Of a stretch of DNA of 64,000 nucleotides, positions 50,158 through 60,148 are shown piece after piece; positions within the stretch are counted from its first letter, which is position 1, and each line of letters begins with the position of its first letter. The stretch lies in the NCBI RefSeq assembly GCF_021653975.1, contig NZ_JAJKFK010000012.1, forward strand, positions 145,777-209,776, written 5' to 3'. This DNA comes from Amycolatopsis sp. GM8. GTDB taxonomy: Bacteria > Actinomycetota > Actinomycetes > Mycobacteriales > Pseudonocardiaceae. The notes beneath the pieces were generated by a model, which saw nothing but the letters and a program-made list of their open reading frames with translations, was not told where the DNA came from and did no database searches. The position numbers were made by a program, and so were the translations under genes.

Positions 50158-50675
50158 ACCTGCTCGAAACGCGCTGGCAGCGCTACCTCGACCACCTCGA
50201 AGAACGAGAAGTGAAACGAGCCCGGCAACTGCCGGGCTGGCGCACCAGACGGCACCGCCGGCGGCTGACCATGATGGTCGCCGGGGCGAACGTCGTGATG
50301 ATCACCGGTGCCGCGTTCGCCGGCAAGCAGGGCGATCTGACGGTCTTCCTGCCTTGGCTCGTGGGCTACCTGATCTGGCAGGTGCCGTTCGCACTGCTGC
50401 GAATACTGACGGGCAAGATGTCCGGCTCGTTCTCCGTCGGTCTCGACGAACGTGAGCGCGATTGGCGGCATCGTGTCAGCTACGTCGGGTACCAGGTGCT
50501 CACGGTGCTGATGGTCGTCGCGATGATCTACCTGTTCGTGATCGCGCACCAGGAGAACGCGGCCCAGCGCGGCGCCATCATGCTCTCGGCGTTGCTGATG
50601 CTCGGCACGTCGATACCAACTATCGTGCTGGGTTGGACGCTGCCCGACGACGTGCCGGAGGATTCCATTGCCTGA
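50154..50675 (+). CDS. Four-helix membrane protein
   Basis: 173 residues. A basic amphipathic N-terminus (WQRYLDHLEEREVKRARQLP) precedes four transmembrane helices: about 39-57, 66-83, 110-130 and 140-160. No catalytic motif is visible. The position between XRE regulator and ABC ATPase, with overlaps on both sides, suggests it belongs to the exporter system, perhaps as a sensor or accessory subunit. I do not recognise a named family. Confidence 0.75.
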   Translation: MNLLETRWQRYLDHLEEREVKRARQLPGWRTRRHRRRLTMMVAGANVVMITGAAFAGKQGDLTVFLPWLVGYLIWQVPFALLRILTGKMSGSFSVGLDERERDWRHRVSYVGYQVLTVLMVVAMIYLFVIAHQENAAQRGAIMLSALLMLGTSIPTIVLGWTLPDDVPEDSIA

Positions 50676-51570
50676 CTTGGAAATCGACCGAGTGTCCAAA
50701 CGGTACGGAAACGTGGTCGCGCTCGACGAGGTGTCCTTCACGGTGCGGGCCGGCGAGCTGTTCGGGTTCGTCGGCAGCAACGGCGCCGGGAAGACCACCA
50801 CGATGCGGATCGCGCTCGGCGTGCTCGCCGCGGACGGGGGCGAGGTGCGCTTCGGCGGCACGCCCGTCACGCACGAGACCCGCACCAGGATCGGTTACAT
50901 GCCGGAGGAACGCGGGCTGTATCCGAAGATGAAGGTGCTGCCGCAGCTCGTCTACCTCGCCGAACTGCACGGCATGAGCACCGGCGAAGCGCACCGCAGT
51001 GCGGAGAACTGGATCGCCCGGCTCGGGCTCACCGAGCGGCGCCTGGACGAGGTGCAGAAACTCAGCCTCGGTAACCAGCAACGGGTCCAGCTCGCCGCCG
51101 CGCTCGTGCACGACCCGGCGGTACTGGTCCTCGACGAGCCGTTCTCGGGGCTGGATCCGATCGCGGTGGACGTGATGAGCGACGTACTGCGGGAGAAGGC
51201 GGCGAACGGGGTGCCGGTCGTCTTCTCCAGCCACCAGCTCGATCTCGTCGAACGGCTCTGCGACCGGATCGGCATCATCCGAAGTGGACGATTGGTCGCC
51301 AACGGCACCGTCGGCGAGCTGACCGCCGGTGCGAACGCGCAGCTCGTCGTGCAGGCCCCGGCCGCGTATCCGGGGTGGGCCAAGCAGATTCCGGGCGTGC
51401 GGGTGCTGGGCGAGGACCAGAGCGGCACGGTGCTCGAACTGGAGTCCGATGTGGACGACCAGACCGTGCTGCGGGCCGCGCTCGCGACCGGTCCGGTGCG
51501 CGAGTTCCGGCGACGGCGGCCGACGCTGACCGAGCTCTTCCGGCATGTCGTGACAGGGGGCGAAAAATGA
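50668..51570 (+). CDS. ABC transporter ATP-binding protein (NatA-like)
   Basis: 300 residues from TTG 50668. Walker A 'GFVGSNGAGKTTTMRIALGV', signature 'LSLGNQQRVQLAAAL', Walker B 'VLVLDEPFSGLDP' and the H-loop 'VVFSSHQLDLVERLCDR' are intact. A C-terminal domain of about 90 residues follows. It pairs with the ABC-2 permease next to it. Family knowledge: NatAB-type exporters move Na+, antibiotics or peptides. The start overlaps the upstream gene by 8 bp and the stop overlaps the permease by 4 bp. Confidence 0.93.
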   Translation: MPDLEIDRVSKRYGNVVALDEVSFTVRAGELFGFVGSNGAGKTTTMRIALGVLAADGGEVRFGGTPVTHETRTRIGYMPEERGLYPKMKVLPQLVYLAELHGMSTGEAHRSAENWIARLGLTERRLDEVQKLSLGNQQRVQLAAALVHDPAVLVLDEPFSGLDPIAVDVMSDVLREKAANGVPVVFSSHQLDLVERLCDRIGIIRSGRLVANGTVGELTAGANAQLVVQAPAAYPGWAKQIPGVRVLGEDQSGTVLELESDVDDQTVLRAALATGPVREFRRRRPTLTELFRHVVTGGEK

Positions 51571-52754
51571 CCGTGTCACCGGCGAAGGCGATCGCACTGG
51601 TCGCCAAGCGCGAACTGAACACCCGGCTGCGCACGCGGTCGTTCGTGATCGGCACGATCGTCATTCTCGTGGTGCTGTTCGGGTACCTGTTGTTGCAGGC
51701 CAACCTGTTCGGCAGCGCGAGCAAGGCGAAGATCGGCCTCACCGGGCAGACCACCGGGATCGCGCAGCAGCTACAGACCAGCGCCGCGCAGATCGGCAAA
51801 GAGGTACAGACCACCGTGGTCGCCGATCCTCGGGAAGGCAGGACGCAGGTCGAGAGTGGCGAGCTCGACATCCTGCTGTCCGGCAACGCGGCCGATCTGA
51901 ACGTGCTGGTGAAATCCGATCTCGACCCGCAGTTTCGCGCGCTGCTCAACGGGATCTCGCAGCAGCAGGTGCTCAACGCCAAGCTGCTGGAGGCCGATCT
52001 GGATCCGGCGCAGGTGATGCGCGAGGTGAACAGCGCGCAGATCACCCTGACGACAGTCGAAACACCCGACCCCGGCCGCGGGCAGCGGCTCGTGATCGGG
52101 TTGATCACGGTGTTCCTGCTGTTCTTCGGTATCCAGACCTACGGCGCGTTCGTCGCCCAGGGGGTGGTCGAAGAAAAGTCCAGCCGGGTGGTCGAACTGC
52201 TGCTGTCGACGGTGCGGCCGTGGCAGCTGATGCTCGGCAAGGTACTCGGGCTGGGGATCACCGGGTTGGTGCAGATCGTGATCCTCGCGGTCGCCGGGCT
52301 CGTGATGGCCAACTCGACGGGTGTGCTCACGCTCTCCGGCGTCGCGACCGGGACGGTGCTGTGGGGTGTGGTCTGGTACGTGCTGGGCTTTTTCCTTTAC
52401 GCCACAGTGTATGCGGCGGCGGGCTCGCTGGTTTCGCGCCAGGAGGACGCAGCGTCGGTGATCACCCCGGTGACCATGGTGCTCACCATCGGGTTCGTCG
52501 TCGGGTTCAACGTCCTGCTGCAGAGCCCTGACGGCGCCGGCACCCGGGTGCTGTCGCTGATCCCGCTGTTCTCGCCGATCCTGATGCCGGGCCGGATGGC
52601 GCTCGGCACCACCGCGGGCTGGGAGGTGGCGCTTTCGCTCGTGCTGACGCTGGCCCTGGGCTCGCTGCTGACCTGGATCGGCAGCCGGATCTACCGCAAT
52701 GCCTTGCTGCGGACCGGAAGCCGGCTCAAGCTGACGACCGCGTTGCGCGGCTGA
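51567..52754 (+). CDS. ABC-2 type permease (NatB-like)
   Basis: 395 residues. TM1 (SFVIGTIVILVVLFGYLLLQ), a large extracytoplasmic loop of about 140 residues, then five helices. The conserved 'FVAQGVVEEKSSRVVELLLS' block contacts the ATPase, as in NatB/YhaP. Partner of the NatA-like protein. Its 3' end overlaps the convergent photolyase 3' end by 29 bp. Confidence 0.9.
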   Translation: MTVSPAKAIALVAKRELNTRLRTRSFVIGTIVILVVLFGYLLLQANLFGSASKAKIGLTGQTTGIAQQLQTSAAQIGKEVQTTVVADPREGRTQVESGELDILLSGNAADLNVLVKSDLDPQFRALLNGISQQQVLNAKLLEADLDPAQVMREVNSAQITLTTVETPDPGRGQRLVIGLITVFLLFFGIQTYGAFVAQGVVEEKSSRVVELLLSTVRPWQLMLGKVLGLGITGLVQIVILAVAGLVMANSTGVLTLSGVATGTVLWGVVWYVLGFFLYATVYAAAGSLVSRQEDAASVITPVTMVLTIGFVVGFNVLLQSPDGAGTRVLSLIPLFSPILMPGRMALGTTAGWEVALSLVLTLALGSLLTWIGSRIYRNALLRTGSRLKLTTALRG

Positions 52755-54098
52755 TCCGCTCGAACCGGTCGAGGGCGACCCGGCGCTCCTGCGCGTGCTC
52801 CACCAGGGGCTCCGGGTAGCCCTCGGGCCGCGCCGCCAGCTTCCACGGCTGGTGCACGGCCTTGCCGTCGATCCCGCGCAACTCCGGCACGTACTTGCGC
52901 ACGTACTCGCCGGACGGGTCGAGCTTCTCGCCCTGCGTGGTGGGGTTGAAGACGCGGAAGTAGGGCGCCGCGTCCGTGCCCGAGCCCGCGACCCACTGCC
53001 AGTTCAGCTGGTTGGACGCGAGGTCGCCGTCGACGAGATGGCGCATGAAGTGCCGGGCGCCCCGCCACCACGGCTGGTGCAGGTCCTTGACCAGGAAGCT
53101 CGCACGATCATCCGGACGCGGTTGTGCATCCAGCCCTCGGCGAGCAACTGGCGCATCCCGGCGTCCACGATCGGATAGCCCGTGCGGCCCTGAGCCCACT
53201 GCTCGAACGCGTGCTCGTCGTGGTCGTAGGCGATCCTGTCGAATCGCCGGTCGTAGTTCTGCCGAGCCGCGTCCGGGCGGTGCCACAACACGTCCGCGTG
53301 GAACTCGCGCCACGCCAGCTCGCCGCGCAGCGACTCCGGACCGTCGCCGCGCCGGTCCGCCAACTCGGCCAGCAGCGTCCGCGGATGCACGCAACCCCAG
53401 CGCAGGTACGGGGAAAGCCTTGTGGTGGCATCGAAATCCGGCCGGTCGCGGGCGCTGCCGTACTCGTCGACACCGTCGTCGAGAAAGCGCTTCCACGCCC
53501 GCAGCGCCGCCTTCTCACCCGGCTCGGGCAACTTCATTTCAACCACCGCCGGACGGATCGCATTGTTCCCCTCCGGCTCGATCCAGTCCACAGTGGACCG
53601 GCCAGTACGTGCGGGCGAAAGCCAGCCGTGCTCGCGCCATGCCCGGTAGAACGCGGTGAACACCTTGTACGGCGCACCGTCCGGTTTGGTCACCCGGCCC
53701 GGCGTGATCGCATACGGCGAACCGGTTTCCACCCAGTCGATCCCACGGCTCTCGAGTTCCTTCGCGACCTCCTCGTCACGTTTACGGCCGTATGGCGCAC
53801 AGTCCGTGCTGACGTGCACGCTCTTCGCGCCCACCGATTCCGCGGCCCGCACGACCTCCCGCACCGGATCGCCGTGCACCAACTGCAGCCTGCTGTCCAG
53901 CTGTTCGGACAGCGCTTCCAGGCAGCCAAGGAGAAACGCGGCCCGCGGCGCACCGGACGGCTTCAGCAACCGATCGTCCAGCACGAACAACGCGAGCACC
54001 CGGTCCGCCCGCTCACTCGCGCTGAGCAACGCGGCGTGGTCACGCAGCCGGAGGTCGCGCCGGAACCACAGAACTGCCGTCTCGGCGGAGGAACTCAT
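52726..54098 (-). pseudogene. phr: DNA photolyase/cryptochrome gene with a frameshift
   Basis: The reading frame starts at ATG 54098 (SSSAETAVLWFRRDLRLRDH) and carries the photolyase antenna domain and most of the FAD domain ('AYDHDEHAFEQWAQGRTGYP', 'IVDAGMRQLLAEGWMHNRVR'). At about 53102-53104 it leaves frame. The rest ('FLVKDLHQPWWRGARHFMRH', 'YVRKYVPELRGIDGK') continues to 52726 in the next frame. One missing base (GTG-CGAGC where GTGGCGAGC is expected) explains it. Otherwise the protein would be about 457 residues, normal for class I. Real decay or sequencing error cannot be separated here. Confidence 0.85.
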
Positions 54099-54146
54099 GC
54101 GGACCAGGGTAGGCACGGAGGCACGATCCGGCCTGGTGAAACAAGA

Positions 54147-54172
54147 ACGCCCTCCCGCGAACGGGAGGGCGT
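54147..54172 (-). terminator. Intrinsic terminator of gltA
   Basis: A perfect 11-bp stem ACGCCCTCCCG / CGGGAGGGCGT (54147-54157 / 54162-54172) with a CGAA/TTCG tetraloop. On the minus strand it follows the citrate synthase stop and is trailed by TCTTGTTT. Confidence 0.9.
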
Positions 54173-54190
54173 CTTCGCCGGACTCGCGCG

Positions 54191-55501
<1,311 letters not shown>

Positions 55502-55698
55502 GCAAGTCCCTCTCACGATCACACGGGCCGGCGGGCGCCTGCAGGTCACACAGGCGGCCATTTGTTCGTGCGTGACCGACCAATTCGGGTCTCGCCGCAC
55601 ACCGCCCCGCTGGGGTATGAATTCCCCTCTTACGCTAGTCGAACTCCCACGCCTCGCGCAGCCGTTGTGTTACCCAGAGCAAACCGTTGGGATCAGAT

Positions 55699-56619
55699 TC
55701 ACACCATTTCCTCAGCTTTCGGCGGCTCCGCCCCACTGCGGGACACCGTGATCGCCGCGGCCTTGGCCGCGTAGCCCAGTGCAGCCCGCCAATCTGCCGC
55801 GTCGAGCTGCGTGATCGTACGCACATTGCGCTGGTACAGCCAGGCAAGTAGGGCGCCTTGCACGGTGTCGCCGGCGCCGATCGTGTCGACCAATTGCGCC
55901 GGTGCGGAGGGCACGAAAACCTCGGCGGCGGCGGTGTGCACCGCGATTCCGTCGGCACCCTGAGTGAGCACGACCGCGTCCACTCCGGCGTCGAGCCAGC
56001 CCTTCGCGGCGGTCGCCGGGTCCGAGCCACCGGCCAGCCACACGGCGTCATCATCGGACAGCTTCAGCAGCCGGACGTCGGGCAGCCACGAACGGAAGCG
56101 CGCGCGGTAGGCGTCGGGGTCCTGGATGAGGGCGGCGCGGATGTTCGGGTCGAGCGCCGTCAGCACGCCGCGCGCGGCCTCGCGGCGCAGCATCGTCTCG
56201 TAGGTCGTGGCGCCCGGTTCGAGCACCATGCCGAGCGTGCCGAGGGACAGCGTGGTCACGTCCTCGGGGAGCGGGCCGGGGTCGGCGACCAGGCGGTCGG
56301 CCGTGCCGTCGGTGTAGAACGTGTAGCTGGCCGAGCCCCGCTCGTCGAGCGCGACGACAGCGAGGGTGGTGGGTTCCGGACCGGATTGCACCATTGATAT
56401 GTCGACAGCTGACTCGGTGAGCCGCTCGCGCAGGGCTCGTCCGAAGCGGTCGGACGAAATCCGCGAAAAGAAGGCCGCCGGCACCCCCAGCCGTCCCGCC
56501 GCCAGCGCCACGTTGTACGGCCCGCCACCGAGCCTCGGCAGCAGCGACGTCAGCCCATTGTCCACTTTGGATTCACCAGGCACCAGGTCGACCAGTGCCT
56601 CTCCACCAACCACGATCAC
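55699..56619 (-). CDS. PfkB-family sugar kinase (fructokinase-like)
   Basis: 306 residues from GTG 56619. 'GEALVDLVPGE' start and the substrate motif 'LGGGPYNVALAAGRLGVPAA' are followed by the ATP/anion-hole motif 'DTIGAGDTVQGALLAWL' with catalytic Asp. 'YTFYTDGTADRLV' is typical of bacterial fructokinases. It phosphorylates a sugar with ATP in the cytosol. No sugar transporter is adjacent. Confidence 0.9.
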   Translation of the reverse strand: MIVVGGEALVDLVPGESKVDNGLTSLLPRLGGGPYNVALAAGRLGVPAAFFSRISSDRFGRALRERLTESAVDISMVQSGPEPTTLAVVALDERGSASYTFYTDGTADRLVADPGPLPEDVTTLSLGTLGMVLEPGATTYETMLRREAARGVLTALDPNIRAALIQDPDAYRARFRSWLPDVRLLKLSDDDAVWLAGGSDPATAAKGWLDAGVDAVVLTQGADGIAVHTAAAEVFVPSAPAQLVDTIGAGDTVQGALLAWLYQRNVRTITQLDAADWRAALGYAAKAAAITVSRSGAEPPKAEEMV

Positions 56620-56628
56620 GCTGCGAGC

Positions 56629-57231
56629 TTACCGACTGGCCAGGCCACCCAGGAGTAGCTCTGCCAGCGCCGTGAACGCCTCGGCGTCGGACACTCCGGT
56701 GCGCGCGCCGACGACGCCGGTCTGGATGCCCTCGATGAGCACGCCCGCCATCTCGGCGATGAGCGTCGCGTGCACCTCACGGAACACGCCGTCCTCGACA
56801 CCCTGGGCGATGAACGTGCGGATGCGCGCGGCCGCGGCGCGGCTGTTGAGCTCGTACGCCGCCCGCGCGGGTGCGAAGTCGTTGATGTCGCGCATGAAGG
56901 CCGGCGAGGCGCGGTTGAGGTACTCGGAGATGCCGGCGAGGTAGCTGCCGATGATCTCGCGGGCGTCGCCGAGGTCCGCGATGCGCTTCTCCATCATCTC
57001 GGCCGCGCCGCGGAAGAAGTGTGCGACGACACGGACCGCGAGCTGTTCCTTGCTGGGCGCCAGCGCGTACAGGGTCGATTTCGAGCAGTGCATCTTGGCC
57101 GCGAGGTCGTCGAGCGTGAAGTGGATGAAGCCCTCCGCCAGGAAGAGCTTCTCGAGCTCGGCGAGCAGCATCCGCTGCCGGGCGGTCAGCTGCCGGCCGC
57201 TCGGTGCACGCAACGGGATGCGATCTGCCAT
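56629..57231 (-). CDS. TetR family transcriptional regulator
   Basis: 200 residues. HTH 'LFLAEGFIHFTLDDLAAKMH' plus 'CSKSTLYALAPSKEQLAVRV', and a C-terminal TetR_C domain ('FMRDINDFAPARAAYELNSR'). It is divergent from an acyl-CoA dehydrogenase with a palindrome in the 70-bp gap, so it most likely represses that gene and itself in response to an acyl-CoA. Confidence 0.92.
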   Translation of the reverse strand: MADRIPLRAPSGRQLTARQRMLLAELEKLFLAEGFIHFTLDDLAAKMHCSKSTLYALAPSKEQLAVRVVAHFFRGAAEMMEKRIADLGDAREIIGSYLAGISEYLNRASPAFMRDINDFAPARAAYELNSRAAAARIRTFIAQGVEDGVFREVHATLIAEMAGVLIEGIQTGVVGARTGVSDAEAFTALAELLLGGLASR

Positions 57232-57269
57232 CCGGACACCGTATGTGCTGTACTGTCATTGATTACCCA

Positions 57270-57285
57270 GTACTGTTCAGAGTAC
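57270..57285. promoter_or_regulatory. TetR operator between tetR and acyl-CoA dehydrogenase
   Basis: GTACTGTTCAGAGTAC has inverted arms GTACT / AGTAC six bases apart. A further GTACTG at 57250-57255 pairs with CAGTAC at 57268-57273, so the site may hold two overlapping dimer positions. Confidence 0.6.
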
Positions 57286-57301
57286 GCTTCCGGAGGCTGA
57301 G

Positions 57302-58438
57302 ATGCCTGTCGAACGACTGTTGCCCGACCGTGAGTCCGCCGACCTGCTCGCACTGGCGACCGAACTCGCCCGCGAGGAACTCAAACCCCACGCCGCGGCC
57401 TACGAAGAGGCCGAGCGGTTCCCTCGTGAGCAGTTCCGCACGCTCGGCAAGTCCGGGCTGCTCGGGTTGCCGTACCCGGAGCGCTGGAGCGGCGGCGAGG
57501 TTTCGTACGAGGTGTACCTGCAGGTCCTGGAGGAGATCGCCGCGGCATGGATGTCGATCGGCGTGGGGCTCTCGGTGCACACGATGTCCTGCTTCGCGCT
57601 CGTCCACCACGGGACGGACGAGCAGCGTGACCGCTGGCTCCCGGCGATGCTCGAGGGCGAGTTGCTGGGGGCGTACGCGCTTTCGGAGCCGCACGCCGGG
57701 TCCGACGCCGGTTCGCTGTCCACGCGCGCCCGGCTCGATGGGGAAACATACGTCGTCAACGGCACGAAGGCGTGGATCACGCACGGCGGGCAGGCCGACT
57801 TCTACACGACGATGGTTCGGACGGGACCGGACGCGATCTCGTGCCTGCTCGTCGACGGCGCGACGCCGGGTCTCGCCGCGGGTCCGCCGGAACGGAAGAT
57901 GGGCCTCACCGGCTCGACCACGACGCAACTGATCTTCGCCGACGCGCGGGTCGACGCGGACCGGCTGATCGGCGCTGACGGCACCGGGCTGCGCATCGCA
58001 CTGTCCTCATTGGACTCCGGGCGGCTGGGGATCGCTGCCTGCGCGGTCGGTTTGGCACAGGCGGCGCTGGACGAGGCGGTCGAGTACGCGAAGGGCCGCA
58101 GCCAGTTCGGCAAGCCGATCATCGATTTCCAGGGCCTGGAATTCCTGCTCGCCGACATGGCCGCCGCGGTCGATTCGGCCCGCGCGACCTACCTCGACGC
58201 CGCCCGGCGCCGGGATCGCGGGATGTCGTTCCGCCGCCAGGCCTCGATCGCGAAGCTGACGGCGACGGACGCCGCGATGAAGGTGACCACCGATGCGGTC
58301 CAGGTGCTCGGCGGGGCCGGGTACACCCGGGACTTTCCGGTGGAAAGGTACATGCGCGAGGCGAAGGTGCCGCAGATCTTCGAAGGCACGAACCAGATCC
58401 AGCGGATGGTCATCGCACGGGAACTGAAGAAGGCGTAG
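57302..58438 (+). CDS. Acyl-CoA dehydrogenase
   Basis: 378 residues from ATG 57302, with GGAGG upstream. 'LLGLPYPERWSGGEVSYEVY', 'YALSEPHAGSDAGSLSTRAR', 'YVVNGTKAWITHGGQADFYT', 'YAKGRSQFGKPIIDFQGLEF' and 'QVLGGAGYTRDFPVERYMRE' are the family's domains in order. 'QIFEGTNQIQRMVIARELKK' holds the catalytic Glu. It introduces the double bond in beta-oxidation. The divergent TetR is its likely regulator. Confidence 0.94.
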   Translation: MPVERLLPDRESADLLALATELAREELKPHAAAYEEAERFPREQFRTLGKSGLLGLPYPERWSGGEVSYEVYLQVLEEIAAAWMSIGVGLSVHTMSCFALVHHGTDEQRDRWLPAMLEGELLGAYALSEPHAGSDAGSLSTRARLDGETYVVNGTKAWITHGGQADFYTTMVRTGPDAISCLLVDGATPGLAAGPPERKMGLTGSTTTQLIFADARVDADRLIGADGTGLRIALSSLDSGRLGIAACAVGLAQAALDEAVEYAKGRSQFGKPIIDFQGLEFLLADMAAAVDSARATYLDAARRRDRGMSFRRQASIAKLTATDAAMKVTTDAVQVLGGAGYTRDFPVERYMREAKVPQIFEGTNQIQRMVIARELKKA

Positions 58439-58495
58439 CGCGAGCGTCCACAATAGACCGTTGAACCAAGTCGCCGGGTAAATCGTCGAATAGGC

Positions 58496-60148
58496 GTGGA
58501 CCGTTCCCTCGCGCGAACTGACCTCCGGGGCCGGCGGCACCGGCGCTGGTTGTTCGCGCTCGTCGTGGTCGCGCTGCTCGCCGGGATGGCCATCGCGATG
58601 ATCACGACGGCCGTGGAGCAGACGCCGACCATCGACGAGCCGGTCTACGCGGGCACGGCGGTGGTCTACCTGGACCAGCACAGCCTGCGCTACAACCCGG
58701 AGCATCCGCCGCTGGGCAAGCTGATCATCGCGACCGGGCTGGCCTTCGCCGACGTGCACCTCGACCCGGCCTTCGCCGGCGACCAGACACAGCTCGGCCG
58801 GCACGTGCTGTACGAATCGGGCCACGATCCGGGACGGCTAATGCTGCTAGCGCGGCTGCCGGTGATAGCGCTGACGCTGCTGTTCGGCCTGGTCGTCTTC
58901 TTGTTCGCGCGCGATCTGGTCGGTCCCGTCGGCGGGCTGGTGGCGCTCGCGCTGTACGCGTTCTCACCTGACGTCATCGCGCACGGATCGCTGGCGACGC
59001 TCGACGTGCCGGTGACCGGGTTCCTGCTGACGTCGGTCTGGCTGCTGTGGCGGGCCCGGCAGCGCCCTGTCCTCTACCTCCCGCTCGCGGGACTCGCCCT
59101 CGGCGCGGCGCTGGCGACGAAGATGACCGCGCTGTACGCGGTTCCAGTGCTGCTGCTCTTGGTCGTGCTGTCGGTCTGGTACGCCCGCCGCACGCACGAC
59201 CTCGGTCGGGGCGGAACGGTCCGGCTTCTCGGGCTCGGCCTAGCGGCGGCCGTCGGCGTAGCACTGCTAGCGGTCGGCGTCGTGTGGGTCGCGTACCTGG
59301 CCGTGGATCCGCGGCTGCGCTGGACGACGCCACCGGGCCTGCCGCCGCTCCACGGCGTGCGCGCGCTCACCGACTGGCTGCCGCTCCCCAAGCCCTACCG
59401 GGACGGGATACACCTCCAGTTCGGCTTCGAAGACCAGGAATGGCGCGGTTTCCTGTTCGGCCGGCTCTACCTCGGTTCACGGTGGTACTACCTGCCGATC
59501 GCGCTGCTGGTGAAGACGCCGCTGGGGATGCTGGCGCTGTGGCTGGCCGGCGCGGTCGCGATGGTGTCGGTTCCCCGGCTTCGCCCGGCGGCGCCCTACA
59601 TCCTCGTTCCCACCGCCGTCCTGCTCGCCGCGGCGATGACCAGCAGCCGCAACCTCGGCGTCCGGTACGCGCTCGTCGTACCGATCTTCCTGGCGGTCGC
59701 GGCGGCCGGCGTGGTCGCCATCCGCCGGCGGTGGGCGCACGTCGCGACGGCGGTGCTGGTCGTCTTCGTCGCGGTCAGCTCGTTGCTGACGTTCCCGTAC
59801 TACCTGCCGTACGCCAACGAGGCGTTCGGCGGGCCGGCCAGGACCCATCTGCTCCTGCACGACTCGAACGTCGACTGGGGCCAGGACCTGGGCCGGCTGG
59901 CGGACCGCCTGCGGCAGCGTTACCCGGGCGAGCGGGTCTGGCTCGTCTACAAGGGCAGCGGCGTGCCGTCCTACTACGGGATCGACGCCGCCGACCCGTT
60001 CAGCGTGCCCCCGGACCAGGTGCGCGGGCTGCTCGTCGTGTCCGATTCCGCCGTCGCCGAGGCCGATCCGCCCCTCACGACACTGATCGACAGCAGCACG
60101 CCGATCGACGAGGTCGGCTACTCCATCACGATCTACCGGCGGCCGTAA
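58496..60148 (+). CDS. GT-C glycosyltransferase-like membrane protein
   Basis: 550 residues from GTG 58496. About 11 transmembrane helices. The first external loop 'EQTPTIDEPVYAGTAVVYLD' with the acidic DE pair, then 'NPEHPPLGKLIIATGL', is the ArnT/PMT-type (GT39/83) catalytic signature. 'GFLFGRLYLGSRWYYLPIAL' is in a later loop. The C-terminal soluble part is 'HLLLHDSNVDWGQDLGRLAD'. Inferred to transfer a sugar from a polyprenyl-phosphate donor outside the membrane. Its stop directly abuts the convergent amidohydrolase stop. Confidence 0.82.
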   Translation: MDRSLARTDLRGRRHRRWLFALVVVALLAGMAIAMITTAVEQTPTIDEPVYAGTAVVYLDQHSLRYNPEHPPLGKLIIATGLAFADVHLDPAFAGDQTQLGRHVLYESGHDPGRLMLLARLPVIALTLLFGLVVFLFARDLVGPVGGLVALALYAFSPDVIAHGSLATLDVPVTGFLLTSVWLLWRARQRPVLYLPLAGLALGAALATKMTALYAVPVLLLLVVLSVWYARRTHDLGRGGTVRLLGLGLAAAVGVALLAVGVVWVAYLAVDPRLRWTTPPGLPPLHGVRALTDWLPLPKPYRDGIHLQFGFEDQEWRGFLFGRLYLGSRWYYLPIALLVKTPLGMLALWLAGAVAMVSVPRLRPAAPYILVPTAVLLAAAMTSSRNLGVRYALVVPIFLAVAAAGVVAIRRRWAHVATAVLVVFVAVSSLLTFPYYLPYANEAFGGPARTHLLLHDSNVDWGQDLGRLADRLRQRYPGERVWLVYKGSGVPSYYGIDAADPFSVPPDQVRGLLVVSDSAVAEADPPLTTLIDSSTPIDEVGYSITIYRRP

